A stretch of 64,000 nucleotides of DNA from Rugalucina vietnamica (GCA_964017185.1 OZ024870.1:26683621-26747620), one strand, 5' to 3'. Shown: positions 44,560 through 57,692, counted from the first letter of the stretch. Made by a program: numbers and translations. Notes: generated by a model from the letters alone, not told the origin.

Positions 44560-45180
44560 ACGACAAACGACCGTTGCTAGCGCCGCAAAACGGGATTAGG
44601 ATGTATAGGATGTATATATTGGGAAACGCAACGCAAACTTTTTCTTTAAAGAGGTCAAATGAAAATTAATTATTCTCTCGGATAGCGACGCAGATCTTTC
44701 TTCTGCCTAGAATGAACTTACTAGTAACGGAATTTTAGTAACACGCATAAGCGTCGTTTTGGGCTTAGCTCCTCTGGTACCGCTGATGCGATTGATGGGC
44801 AAATGCTTGCAGTATCGGGACATTTTTTTATATTTTATTAATATTATTGAAGAATAACATTCTGTTTTCCATCTAGGACCGAGGACATGACCCTCAATGT
44901 CCGCGATAAAGTCTTATATTTAGTATACAAGTCAGCTCTGTATACTGCTCTAAAATAGACCTGTCATTCTACTACACTCCCCCCCCCTCCCCTCCCCATG
45001 GTTTTGGACAGTGCTTTTTGCAAATAAAAAATTATAAGATGTACTTCTTGAGGGTTCTCTCTTTTATTCGGGAATTGAGGTCCAATGTGTCAGTGTCAGT
45101 AAGCATGTCTTTGTTGGGGGCGGTGGGCTTTGGATTAGGGGTGGGAGCAGGGTGGAGCTACCAGCCGATTTATACGTGCC
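44560..45180. other. Unassigned spacer
   Basis: No gene recognised; a C-rich tract occurs at 44980-44998. Confidence 0.4.
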
Positions 45181-45199
45181 TCTCAAGGCACTTTTTCTA

Positions 45200-45500
45200 G
45201 TTATTAGAGCTTTACATAAATCCTGCAAATCATGCCCTTGGGGTCAAATATGGCCCAACCCCGTGGGTCACCCTGATCTTATATGGTGATTTTTTCAAGT
45301 GAACCAAAATGGTGGACAAAAGCATAAACTTTCTTGGCAAGAGCTATTCTATTGATGTAAGTAGGGTTTCCAGGTCACATGACCAAGATTGCTGTCATGT
45401 CCATATATGGTAAAAACCCCAACCACTTTGTCCAGTCACTGTACTATTTGACTCGCAGGTGAGCGATCGTTGCCCTTGGGCTACTGGTTTTAGCTAGTTG
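45200..45500 (+). mobile_element. Pearl-like element (AGCTCACC family), 3' part
   Basis: 'catgcccttggggtcaaa' repeats as in 17250-17620; the 3' end is 'gcaggtgagcgatcgttgcc' with GCCCTTGGGC and CTACTGGT, matching the end at 26156. Confidence 0.6.
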
Positions 45501-45523
45501 TCCTTGTGATTCTTTCAGCTAAC

Positions 45524-47007
45524 AACCAGAGGACCAATGGTCCTGTAAACGCTCACCTGAGACCTGAGATATATATTAATAAACTTGTTTGACTAGAATG
45601 GTAATATACATGTATATAACCCTAGGGCAGGGTCAGAATAACCCCTAGAGTCAATATTTGTTTTCAAATCATACAAAATTCAGCCCATTTGCCAATTTAC
45701 TGATAGTTTTGCCCTTCAAATGAATTTAAACAATTTTCCCCCATTCAAATACATAGGCAACCTAAGTTGACCTTGCCGTAAAAAAGGTCAAGGTCATCCA
45801 AGGGTCATGATTTATATAAACTTTGTAGAGCTCCATTGCCTGATGCTTCATGCCAAGTTTCAAAATCATAGGCCTGCTTCTGGAGAAGAAGATTTTAAAG
45901 GTTTTTGCTATTTATAGCCATGGCGGCCATCTTGGTCATGTGACATTGGCCATTTATATAAACTTTTATTCACTCTTCCTAAGAATGCTCCACATAAAGT
46001 TTGGCTTTGATTTCAGAAGATGTTTGAATATTTTGGTCATACACATGTATATAGCCCCTGGGTAGGGGCAGACAATCCTCTGGGCCCAAAATATTGTCAT
46101 AAACTTGAATTGAACTGTCCATTTGCTCATTCCTAGCAAGATTTTTGCCATTAAATGACATTTTCCTATTTTTTCCCATTCAAATCCATGGGCGGCCTAA
46201 GTTGACCTTGCTGTAAAAAGGTCAAGGTCATCCCAGGGTCATGATGTATACAAACTTTGTAGAGCTCCATTGCCTGATGCTTCATGCCAAGTTTCGAAAT
46301 CATAGGCCTTCTGGTTCTGGAGGAGAAGATTTTTATAGGTTTTTGCTATTTATAGCCATGGCGGCCATCTTGGTCATGTGAGCTTGACCTTTTATACAAA
46401 CTTTCATTCACTCTTCATAAGAATGCTCCACATAAAGTTTAGCTTTGATTGGCCTAGCGGTTTCAGAGAAGTTTGAATATTATGGTCATACACATGTATA
46501 TAGCCCCTGGGCAGGGACAGACAGCCCTCTGGGCCCAAAATATTTTCATAAACATGAATATTCTGTCCATTTGCTCATTCATAGGAAGTATTTTGCCATT
46601 AATTGACAGTTTCCTATTTTTTCCCATTCAAATGCATGGGCGGCCTAAGTTGACCTTGCCGTAAAATAGGTCAAGGTCATCCCAGGGTCATGATTTATAC
46701 AAACTTAGTAGAGCTCCATTGCCTGATGCTTCATGCCAAGTTTCAAAATTATAGGCCTTCTGGTTCTGGAGAAGATTTTTTAAAGGTTTTTGCTATTTAT
46801 AGCCATGGCGGCCATCTTGGTCATGTGACCTAGACCATTTATACAAACTTTCGTTCCCCCTTCCTAAGGATGCTCCACATGAAGTTTGGCTTTGATTGGC
46901 CTAGCTGTTTCAGAGGAGAAGATCTTTGAAATTGTGGACGACGGACGGACGACAGACGTCGGATATACTATAAGCTCACCTGTGAGCCTTTGGCTCAGGT
47001 GAGCTAA
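45524..47007 (-). mobile_element. Pearl/Helentron-like element, AGCTCACC family, reverse sense
   Basis: Read in reverse it starts AGCTCACCTGAGCCAAAGGC (47007) and ends CTCAGGTGAGCGTTTACAGG, then ACCATTGGTCCTCTGGTT (45530). Three internal units of about 430-450 bp share 'gagctccattgcctgatgc', 'ggtcaaggtcat' and 'tatagccatggcggcc'. Small open frames here are repeat readings. Confidence 0.8.
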
Positions 47008-47518
47008 AAAAAAACTACATGATGGGACCTCTCAAGATGAATTGTGACTAGATCCTACCATAGACAACACAGTAAGTTGCCGTTGGGATGTGAAAATCAT
47101 TTTCAACTTTTTAACACTTTTAATCCTTTAGGTGAGCATTTTGTATACCAAATGCTGTCGTCCATCTGCTCAGCATGTTCAATTAAAGCCACATTTTATA
47201 AAATCGGTTTCCTTATCAAATGAAAGGCAATATATTTAAGTTTTAGATGAATAAAGTTGTTTTAGTGTAAATAATGAATTTTGGTCAAAATGTAAGCTAA
47301 ACGGAAATTTTGTAAATGGTCATGTTTGATGTTTCATCTTCCACATTTTTTCACTATGTTTTTTCTGGACAAGCTTCTTTAACATATGATGGTTTAAAGG
47401 GTATCATGGATTTCCACTAATTTTCCTTTAAATTGCAGATTACATTTTCTGTAACAAAATTGATCGGTCACCCTGAACAAAACTCCATTTTTCACAGCAA
47501 CAAATCAAAGAATAAAAA
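47008..47518. other. Unassigned spacer
   Basis: No gene or repeat recognised. Confidence 0.4.
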
Positions 47519-48048
47519 ACCTTTTTGCTCCGGAGTTAGTAGGTTAGTCGGCGCCCAGGGATCTCCATCGTCGGGCAGCTTACTCAGTCTGTGAGTCCTG
47601 GTTTTTGATTCATCAGGATGTTTATCATGATTTATTTGTTTGTTCTTGATGATTCATTGACTAGTTAGAGATTCACCACGAGGACCGAATAACTAACTAA
47701 ATGTTATGAACCACTGCAGAAGCTGAGGGTGAGGTTATGGCCATGTAAAACCGGTTTAAGCCCGCCAGTAACTTTGTGTTACTGATCGTTCTGTGGTAGT
47801 TCTTTTTGTTTTATGTCTTAGTGTTTAAAATTTTTTTTTGTGCTGTTGGCGCCTTATGTATGTTTTCATATTTTTAGTTAAGGTAACTGAGTGGCCACCT
47901 ATTGGGAAAATAGCTGCTCATTCGGCTTACGATATGTTTCATGGTATAAGTACCTGATTGTTAGTTTGGTTTTTTCCCACCTCGGTTTTTGGAGTGGGAA
48001 TCTTTTTCTGATTGCGCCTTTTCCTGATCTTTGCCTACTTGTACCTTT
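47519..48048 (+). mobile_element. Penelope-like element, 3'-UTR copy (copy 4)
   Basis: It matches the reverse of 43215-43560 and 42349-42574 without the RTE insert: 'gatctccatcgtcgggcag', 'gtgagtcctggtttttgatt', 'actttgtgttactgatcg', and ends TTGCCTACTTGTACC. A 5'-truncated copy. Confidence 0.7.
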
Positions 48049-48433
48049 CTACAATATATAGAGGATATTCAAATGTTTATGTTGAATATGGCTTTTATTT
48101 CACGAGTGAAGTGAAAAATATTAATATTTCATGAAATATATACTGGTCAAAATAAGTCAGGGATCAAATTTTTAAGGATGCATTTTGGGGCTAATCGATA
48201 ATTAATCAATGTTTAATGTATATGGTGGATTAGCAGTTTTATCGCACTTTCCTATGCCACCAATTTTAAAATTATGCATCATCTGATTTAAACACATCTG
48301 TTCTTTAAACCACACTACCCTAAAAACCAAAATAATAAAAAAAAATCCATAAAAACTGATTCCACAAAAAAATCAATTTTGCCAATTCATGAAAATTTTG
48401 CGATTTTGCATGAAAGTTATTAAAATTCATCAT

Positions 48434-48663
48434 TTGAGTCGCCTCATGGGAAAACCAACAATCTGCATATGCGAAAACAAAGACGCAGATGGTAACCGCG
48501 AAGCTGATCAGAACCTTTGTTTTCGCTATATGGATAGTACAGCTCCTCTTCTACTCAAATCCGAAATTTCAAGATTCTAGCTCTTTTCTGTGACTGTGCA
48601 GGCTGGTTTGTATCAGACCTGTTCTAAAACCACATTGTTGGTTTTCCCACGAGGCGGCTCATT
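48434..48663 (-). mobile_element. TGAGCC hairpin MITE
   Basis: Ends ATTTGAGTCGCCTCATGGG and 'cccacgaggcggctcattt'; one arm of the central hairpin is shortened ('gcagatggtaaccgcgaag'). Confidence 0.85.
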
Positions 48664-49866
48664 TCTTGGGACAGCCAGCTAAAAACAATAGACAATTTCT
48701 AGCCATTGTAAAAGTTTTGCACGATCAAACTTACACACCATCAATTCTCTATGGGAATTCCATACCACTTTCATTTGAAGGGTAGTCTGACGTAAAGCCT
48801 GGTCTAGTTGAATGTCCATCCTCAAGTATACGAAGCTTACAAAATGAATTACATTGATGATAGAAATGTTTCATTTTACCAGCAGTTCGAAATCTTGTAG
48901 AAATTGCGCGTTAAAAGTTTGATCCCTACCTGTATTTGTCCAGTATACATATTTTCACTATAGCCACATTCAACAGGAACATTTGAATTTTCTTTTTATT
49001 ATATACAATGTTTAGTAGGCCTACAATCATTTCAGCAATGGAAAGCATATGCCTAATATCAAAAGTAGATGAATAGGAGAAAGTCTGCATCTACTGTCAA
49101 TAGGTATTGGAAAGGCACAGTACTAATTTCCCCCATACCGATAACGTGATGACGTAGCAGGGCTGAAACGGTGTTGCTATAAATAGAAACGGCTCATGGG
49201 ATAGGTAAATCGCACCTCAGTAGCGCCATCTGTATCGCACAGCAGGCATAAATTGGCGATAATTGAACCTGTTGTTAGATCAATTACGTATGTTCTGTCC
49301 AGGCCGTTATCATAAATCCTAAACGTAGCATAGAAATGCACTGCAATTTAATTCGTTTTGAGAAAAAATGAAGGTATTGTTAAAACAAGTGTGGCTAGGA
49401 CGGATATCTTAACGTCCACCGCCAAGAGCAAGCAATCCTCTCTCATTTTCTTGTTTAATCGTGCATTCAGTTTCAGTCTCTTTTCCCGTTGTATCTATCT
49501 GGGCTGTTGTTTCTCAGAGAAAAAAATCATTGCACAATATTTACATTTTTATTGCAATCGCCCTAGATGAAAGTGTCTCTTGATGTTCTTCATTTCCCAA
49601 TGAAAAACATTAAGTCACGTGGTCTAGAGGCCACACCTATGGGCGGGCTGACGTCAAAACTCATCCAGTGACGTTGTTTGTTTACTCTTGTTTACGTGAC
49701 GTTGGCCGCGTATCGCCATGACGTTAGGCGCGAAAATTTGACGTTTTGGCTGTTCCAAAATTACGTTAAGTCGAATTTAATGTCAAATAACATGAAAATG
49801 AACGGTGATATGCGCAATTAAAAATCTGATACTTGACTGATAATATAAAATGTAAATATAAGTATT
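48664..49866. other. Unassigned stretch
   Basis: No gene recognised. GACGT-containing words cluster at 49620-49760. A frame at 49358-49570 has no recognisable features. Confidence 0.4.
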
Positions 49867-50009
49867 GAAATTCAGATTTTAGCTTTCACTGGATGATGAA
49901 AAACATAAGCTGTTTTAATGTCTCCGAGAAGCCCTTCGGGCTTCACAGACATTAAAACAGCCTAATGTTTTTCAACATCCAGTGAAAGCTAAAAATCTGA
50001 ATTTCAATC
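49867..50009. mobile_element. Short near-perfect hairpin element
   Basis: Arms of about 65 bases (TTGAAATTCAGATTTTAGC against its complement at the other end) close on GAAGCCC-TTC-GGGCTTC. A two-arm palindrome with no room for coding; probably a MITE. Confidence 0.7.
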
Positions 50010-50280
50010 CTTAAGTAAATATGAAAAACGCAAGCAAATCGCACATTTCACCTTCCGCCATACATTTGTATATTGTGTTATTTGCATTTCCATGAAACTG
50101 TCAAGCGGTGTTTCCCACAATGCAAATGAAAGTTGAACAGAAAAGCAGATATTGTTTCTTGCTTCTATTACATTGCAAGCATACATTTCACAAAAAGTAG
50201 TCACAATCTCACTAAAACTGTTTTAATTAATAAATAAACAAAATTTGTCCTAATGCAACATTCTTGCATTGATTATATAT

Positions 50281-53200
50281 TACCCCGGGAGCTAATTTGA
50301 CCTACCTTGCACCCCCCCCCCCCAGGACAATTTTTCATGGGTGCCAAATCGTTCAGTGGGACCCCAGAAATGCAAAGAATTTTTGTCCTCAACGATAAAC
50401 TCAATTGCACTATGAAAAAATCCATGGTTTCCATGGCAACCGTTAAACCGATTCTTGGGCATGGGGGTGTACATAGAAAATTGACCATATCTCCATTGTT
50501 ACTTAGCCTAGACCACTGAAATTGGTCTCATTTTAAAGGTTAGATATAGCCCTTTCATTCTGTAGTAAGTAATGCAAATTTTTGAATTTGCATATTCATG
50601 AATTTTAATGAAAACATTAAAAATGACAGAAAAAACGAAAAAATCCATAAATAAACTAATTTCAGGCCCAAACTGTCATTCTGACACTTTGTTATTGAAC
50701 CAGTAATATTATATGACAAATGTATTGATGATCTGGGTCTATATGAAAATCATCTCATTTGCATATTCATGAATATGAATAAAAATGTCAAAAAAATGAG
50801 GAAAAACAAGGGAAAAACTATATCCATTGCAAGGATTTGGATAGGTTATTAGGTCTATCTTGCATCCATTTAACCGATTCCCATGGCTGCCAGTGTGGTC
50901 AGAGGGACCACCTAAATGGCATAAAATATTGTCCTCAATGATGAACACATTTGCATGATGTAAAATGACATAGTCTTCAACCACCCCTCACCCCGATTCT
51001 AAAGAATAGGAGGTACTTACAAAAATACTCACATCCCACCAATAGCATGCTCTAGGATGCTATAATTGGTCTGATAGTGGTGCATGAACCTAACAATTTA
51101 ACCTTGATCCCTTATATTTATATCATAGAATTTGCTTATTCATGAAAATTAATAAAAAAATATTCTAAATTTGAGAAAAACCGTGGAAAAAATAGGGGTA
51201 TACATGCAAAATTGCTTGTACAAGAGCTATTGATAAACCCAGAATACTGAAAGAGGTTTCAAATGAAGGCCATTGCAATGTACTATGACCCTGAAGTATG
51301 ATATAAGAATAATCTGAATTTCAGTTTCATGAATATTAATGAAAACTTAAGAAATTTGAGAGAAAAAGTTAAAAACTTATATGGGTAAACCTACAAAATG
51401 ACTTGCATCTTAGCAATAAAAAGCCCTATAGTGCCGAAAATGGTATCAAATGGTGGCTATGGCAATATCATACCATCCTGTACTACAGTATTTAAGTCAT
51501 TTGATTTTTTGTTTGAAGAATACTAACAAAACCTTTTGAATTTAGTGAAAAAATACGGAAAAATAATGGGGGTATATGTAGAAAAACGCACATATCTTGG
51601 CTACTGAAAGACCTAGAGAGCTATAATTGGTGTCAAATGATTGCTAGGACAATGTTCTATGACCATGTAATCAGCAATATATAACATCAACTATTGCTGT
51701 TGTATGGATATTAATGAGATCGTCATAAATAAGAGAAAAATCAATGAAAAATGACGGGGTACACCAACCAAATCGCTAATATCTCATTTACCAATAGCCA
51801 TAGAGAACTCAAAATGGCATCAGTTTATTGCTAGGACAATGTATTATTGCCAGGTACTCAGATATATGTATCATCTTCGCTGGCAAGCAAGATTTAATAA
51901 ATTTTGTTTAAGCACAGCCTTCAATTTTCTGTTATTTTCACAATTTTTCAAAACTTTATGTAACATTCAGAAAATTCTATAACATTTTGATAAACTATCA
52001 GACCACATGGCAGTAGTGCATTCTCCTAGATATCTATTGGTACCATTTTCAGCACTCTAAGGATATTGGCAGTTGATATGTAAGCAATTTTGTTGGTGTA
52101 CCCCTTCATTTTTCGTCGATTTTTCTCTTATTTATGACAATCTCTTTAATATACATACATCTACAATAGTTTATGTTTTATATTGCTGATTACATGGTTT
52201 TAGAACATTGTTCTAGCAATCATTTGATCTAGGTCTTTCGGTAGTCAAGATATGTCCGTTTTTCCACATATACCCCCATTATTTTTCCGTATTTTTTCAC
52301 TAAATTCAAAAGTTTTGTTAATATTCTTCAAACAAAAAATCAAATGACTTAAATACTGTAGTACAGGATGGTATGATATTGCCATAGCCACCACTTGATA
52401 CCATTTTCAGCACTATAGGGCTTTTTATTGCTGAGATGCAAGTCATTTTGTAGGTTTACCCATTTAAGTTTTTAACTTTTTCTCTCAAATTTCTTAAGTT
52501 TTCATTAAAATTCATGAAATTGAAATTCAGATTATTCTTATATCATACTTCAGGGTCATAGAACATTGCAATAGCCTTCATTTGAAACCTCTTTAAGTAG
52601 TGTGGGTTTATTAATAGCTCTTGTACAAGCAATTTTGCATGTATACCCCTATTTTTTTCCACGGTTTTTCTCAAATTTAGAATATTTTTTTATTAATTTT
52701 CATGAATAAGCAAATTCTATGATATAAATATAAGGGATCAAGGTTAAATTGTTAGGTTCATGCATCACTATCAGACCAATAATAGTATCCTAGAGCATGC
52801 TATTGGTGGGATGTTAGTATTTTTGCAAGTACCTCCTATAGAATCCTTTAGAATCGCATGAGGGGTGGTTGAAGACTATGTCATTTTACATCATGCAAAT
52901 GTGTTCATCATTGAGGACAATATTTTATGCCATTAAGGTGGTCCCTTTGACCACACTGGCAGCCATGGAAATTGGTTAAATGGATGCAAGATAGACCTTA
53001 TAACCTATTCAAATCCTTGCAATGGATATAGTTTTTCCCTTATTTTTCCTCATTTTTTGACATTTTTATTAATATTCATGAATATGCAAATGAGATGATT
53101 TTCATATAGACCCAGATCATCAATACATTTGTCATATAATATTACTGGTTCAATAACAAAGTGTCAGAATGACAGTTTGGGCCTGACATTAGTTTATTTA

Positions 53201-53568
53201 TGGATTTTTAACGCTTTTTCTGTCGTTTTTAATGTTTATATTAAAATTCATGAATATGCAAATTCAGAAATTTGCATTACTTACTATGGGATGAAAGGGC
53301 TATATCTGAGCTTTAAAATGAGACCAATTTCAGTGGTCTAGGATAAGTAACAATGGAGATATGGTCGATTTTCTATGTACACCCCCATGCTCAAGAATCG
53401 GTTTAACGGTTACCATGGAAACCATGGATTTTTTTAAAGTGCAATTGAGTTTATCTTTGAGGACAAAAATTCTTTGCATTTCTGGGGTCCCAATGAACGA
53501 TTTGGCACCCATGAAAAATTGTCCTGGGGGGTGGGGTGCAAGGTTGGTCAAATTAGCTCCCGGGGTAT
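50281..53568. mobile_element. 3.3-kb giant foldback palindrome
   Basis: Left arm 50281 to about 51850 and right arm about 52010-53568 are inverted copies. The ends are TACCCCGGGAGCTAATTTG and its complement. The spacer is about 160 bp. Each arm is itself a string of degenerate units of about 200 bp sharing 'catgaatattaatgaaaa', 'gggtatac' and 'aaaattgc' blocks. Paired frames such as 50307-50519 and 53330-53551 encode the same peptide because the arms match. No transposase. Confidence 0.85.
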
Positions 53569-54052
53569 ATGCATCTCTTTAGACAGATGCTCTCTCATAT
53601 ACGCCTTTAAATCTTCCGCCATTTGTGATTACATGTAGTTATTTAAATGCAGTTGCAAAGATTTATCGTGCTCCGAAGTTTTGGGGTGCGTTAGTTGATA
53701 TTTGTTAAATATTTTATTATTAACATTCATTTATATATCGAGCTATACCACCACGATTGATATTTGTTAAGCGCTGATTATCAGGTACATGTTAATTATT
53801 ATTTATACGAGTCCATGTAATCGTTGATTAACTCCTGCTGCTAAGTCGACATGTTCTCTTCGCAATGCTTGTTCTAATTATAGAACAAATATCTGCGCGA
53901 GCAGCCGGGGAAATTAGTCACATGTGTTTCCGAAACCTATTGCCGATGCAGGCTTTCGCCTTCATAGGCTTTTGCTAATATGTATGTTATTTTTTACAAT
54001 CTGACTTTCATTTAAAGCTTGTTACATGACCTGGCATTTGAAATGAGCATAC
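53569..54052. other. Unassigned spacer
   Basis: No gene recognised; it ends in the ATAC that flanks the next element. Confidence 0.4.
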
Positions 54053-54300
54053 CACCCTGTATACCGTTGATGCAACTGAATATGCTACGGCACAGATTGA
54101 TGCAACATTTCACGAGGTTAGTGAGGAAAGTAAAACGATAACTTGACGATTATTTAAATTTTACATGCATTAATGTGACGATGTCGAGTCGTGAGTTTTA
54201 GGGAAACCACAGTAAGGATGCCTTCATTTATTTGCCCTAATAAGTATTTCGTTAAAAAACCTTACCTTGTGACAGAAAATATACATTTTATTGGAGAAAT

Positions 54301-54537
54301 ATGCCAACAGAGACACGAAAATTGATTACGTTTGCTAATTGCTCGAATTCTTCATCATCGTTTGTCAATGTCAAAGTTTCGCTATGTACCGGAATCATTC
54401 CTTTTTTCATACCACCAAAAGACAATCATGAACTCAAGCCGACTTTTGCACAATACGGTGTTAACACACCTAGATTCGAACGTTTGGGAAACAACGTACG
54501 TCAATGTGTTAATTGCCTTGATGCAAGCTACGTCTAA
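54301..54537 (+). other. 78-codon ORF in the left arm, unknown
   Basis: Frame MPTETRKLITFANCSNSSSS ending CLDASYV. The right arm holds the matching frame at 59867-60103 (- strand) with 66 of 78 residues the same. A second frame (54332-54550 and 59854-60072) is open in both arms and has also changed at 12 of 72 positions, so frame conservation gives no clear coding signal. No known domain. Confidence 0.3.
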
Positions 54538-54622
54538 GATGTGTTGTTAAAGAATGAGGCTACGTACGGCGGATTTTAGGACAAAAAATGATTTTTCTTA
54601 CGGCGGACAATTTCGCAGAATG

Positions 54623-56005
54623 GAAAATCTGCTTAAGTGAGCGGGTCTAGGCAATTTTTGCATATATTCCTTACATACACGCCCCACGGGCTTTAAAACA
54701 TGTTTGATTTGACGATGGCTTCAAACGTCCAAATCAACAATTTTTAGACATGTTGGACAGAGCCACCGCGTCCGGGTTGTTAATCAGTGTTCCGAGAAAA
54801 TAAGTGTCTTTAGCGAGCATACTACAAACCCCTGTCGCCCCGGTGCCCTTTACCCACGTTCTCAACTTCCAAAAACAATTCATTGTTTTGTTGTTTTTTT
54901 TCTATGAAATGGCTGTCTGGCATCCGCGACATTTCGTCGAAAATTACATTTGTCGAAAATGTCCGCATGCCCAGACCTTTGAGGCCCTCCCAGGGGTTTT
55001 GGGGATTCAGGGAGAAGGGCTTTTTATTTTCAGGGATTTGGGGAGAAGGGTCATTTATTTTAAGGAATTTGGGGAGAAAGCATAACTGTTCAAGTTGGGG
55101 TTTTTGGGAGCAGGAAGCAGGGGGCTGAGAAAAAACATTTTAGGGAGCTGAGGAGACGGTCATTTTTCTTTCAGGGAGTGTGTGTGTGTGTGTGGGGGGG
55201 GGGGGGTCACCTTTACCCTAACCCTAGTGGTTGGTGGCTCAAAATGTGGACCTATATGCTAGACTAGTCTTCTACGGAATAAATCTCAAAATTTTGCAGT
55301 GAATATTTTTGAAGTTACAACATTTTTGACAAAACATGTCGTGCATCGGGTTGTCTGTCAGCACTTGCATGGTTGTTTCGTTTAAAATGAAATCAACGGT
55401 TTATTTACTATTTACATACACACTCTGCATGCCAATTATCGATATTTGACCAACGCCTGAGTGAAATAGCTAACTCCGAGGCAATAGCAAACGCCTGAGG
55501 AACTTTGTGTGAAATGCTCTCAGGAAAACCATGTAATATTGCAAGGGAATAATATATTTATAATGATAAGTTAATGTAGTAAGATGGTCCTGCTTCCAAA
55601 TAAACTTGGCATAATGTTACAATGCTTTGTCTGGAACATATAAAATACAAGAAAACATGCACGATTTTGTGCGTCTGACCGTCAAGACTGATTTAGAAGT
55701 CATCAATTCTTTTCATACTCTATTCACGCTATAATCTATAACCCATATTCGCTGGACAAACTGGTTTAGTTAAAACTCATTTTTGACGAAGCGTTTAGAT
55801 ATTATTCACCACCAAAGACTCCTTGTGGAAATAAGAATGGGATCGCCAACGCCGGAGGAAGATTACATATGGGTCAGACCAACGCCTGAGGATGATAATG
55901 TTTGCACAGAATGCTGATTCAAAACAAAAAATAATTCATTTCTCTAGTTTGTCGTTGAAGTCATGCCACGATCATTGATACTGGTTGCTGAGATTGTTTT
56001 CATAT
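54623..56005. other. Interior of composite element, no gene recognised
   Basis: G-rich repeats ('ggggagaagggtcattta' style) at 54990-55170, a GT microsatellite running into about 14 G at 55178-55206, and four scattered CCAACGCCTGAGGA-like words (55450-55900). Confidence 0.5.
55178..55206. repeat. GT microsatellite joined to a G run
   Basis: TGTGTGTGTGTG then about 14 G. Confidence 0.9.
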
Positions 56006-56006
56006 G

Positions 56007-56920
56007 CTTAATTAGAATACTAAGTCAAAATCGGTCTTCATCACAAGCCTATAATGTTACTTGAATTTAAATTTCATTTTTTGTTACTGTATAGGTGACG
56101 GTTTTTTTTTTTATATTATTTGAGTCTTCGCATGAGAAAACCAACAATCTGACTTTCCCACCAGACACAAACCAGTCCTATCCACGGAAGCAGGCTAGAA
56201 GCTTGAAATTTTGGATTAAAAAGAAGAGGAATTGTACTATACGTGTTGCAAAAACAAATACGTTGACATGTTCAGCTGATCTTCGTCTTTGAAGATTGCA
56301 GATAATTTGTGTTCTTATGCATATGCAGATTGTTTGTTTTCTGGTGCTGCGGCTCAAATGAAAAGACAAGTTTGTTTTCAGTTGAGTTATTGTAAACGTA
56401 GTAGAAGCTTCCTTGTCGTAGTGGTTAAGCCGCTCACCTGGTTCGAAGGGTTTGTCCCAGAGTTTCCCAAGTATTTCTAGCAAGACTTTAAGCCGAGGTC
56501 GCATCCCAATATGACGATAGCTGTCAAGAGGGACATAAAAACGAAACTACCAAAGTGTTGAATTTGCTTAATTAGAATACAAGGTCAAAGTCGGTCTTCA
56601 ACAACAGTCTTAAATGAACCTGAACACATTCTAAGTGGTTTTAATTTCATTTTTTGCTGCTGTATAGGTGGCGGAATTCAGTTTAATTTTATTAAAAGAC
56701 AAGTTTTGTCTGCAGTTGAGTTATTGTAAATCAATGTAAAGATCCATAGCAAAAGTGGTTAAGTCGCTCGTCCGAATAAAAAAAATCAGTTTGTAGGGTT
56801 TGATCCCGCGTTTCTCGAGTATTTTGGGTGAGAGTTGAATCCGAGGTCGCATTCCCATATGACAGTAGTTGTTGAGAGGGTTGTAAAATACGAAATCGAT
56901 AAAAACGTCAATGTGCTCAC
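56007..56920 (+). repeat. Tandem duplication with SINE-like ends, one unit carrying a MITE
   Basis: Unit 1 (56007-56560) and unit 2 (56563-56920) share 'gcttaattagaatac', 'gtcggtcttca', 'ctgtataggtg', 'ttgagttattgtaaa', 'gtggttaag' and a SINE-type 3' core ('ccgaggtcgcat', 'atatgac', 'gaggg'). Unit 1 has the TGAGCC MITE at 56117-56358; unit 2 keeps the uninterrupted site. Confidence 0.7.
56117..56358 (+). mobile_element. TGAGCC hairpin MITE in duplicated unit 1
   Basis: Left end ATTTGAGTCTTCGCATGAG, right end 'ggtgctgcggctcaaat'; the central palindrome is decayed. Confidence 0.75.
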
Positions 56921-57593
56921 GTTGCTAACGTAGATAACACTTGGTCAATGAACTGGTGCAATTAGATATAAATTCCCTACCAAAAAACCAGGCGGGGAAG
57001 GAAATCACAAAACACAAGTGTATAGCAAGAAGAGCTCTTTCCCAAAAAGGAAGCCATTGGACTGGCATCAACAAAATACAAAGGAGAGGCAGAAAGTAGG
57101 GGCAGGCAGTATAAACAGAAAGTATGAAGATTTAAACATCCAGGGTCTCCAGAAACTAGAAGGATTTCTAGTAAATCAGATTTGCATCGACATCGATAAT
57201 CTTCATGTACAAGTATATATTTGCTATGTTTTATTCCGAAACACGTCCTAGGAAACAGATGGTGTCAATTTGATTCAGTTTAACTTTCCTTACCACACTT
57301 CCTGTTCCTGCCGGCGGAAGTTTATTGACACTATTTTTCGCCGGTATGCATCAGTCGTCCCACCGCTTATGACAATCACTCAGTTTGTCCCCGCAATGCA
57401 GGGGTATTGTCACAGTTTTGGCATTAAGATCATTTAGTGTTTTTGTTCTATTGCGAAGGGCACGACAAAGAGCATAGTTTTGGTATCCTGGTTGGGCATA
57501 TAGCATGGCAAAGAAACCAGTTAACAGACATCTACCGTCCTGCCGTCAGTCCTAGTACTAGTCAGTACTAGTACTCCCCCAAAGCACTCATCT
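56921..57593. other. Interior of composite element, unassigned
   Basis: No gene recognised; the 77-codon frame at 57018-57251 shows no domain. Confidence 0.4.
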
Positions 57594-57665
57594 ACACACA
57601 TGAAGCTTATTCAAGAAATAATGATGGTCATTCTCATTACTGAGAGATGAACGACCATACTAGTA
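57594..57665 (+). mobile_element. 3'-end relic of the APE-type LINE
   Basis: 'tattcaagaaataatgatgg', then 'cattctcattactgagagat', matches the last codons and tail start of the LINE ORF at 7396 (read on its - strand). Only the extreme 3' end is present. Confidence 0.7.
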
Positions 57666-57692
57666 ATGTCCACCACATTTCAAGCTCTTAGT

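Noticed and set aside
50273-53582. Matching peptides at 50273-50519 and 53330-53582
   Set aside because: They come from opposite arms of one palindrome, so agreement is not evidence of coding.
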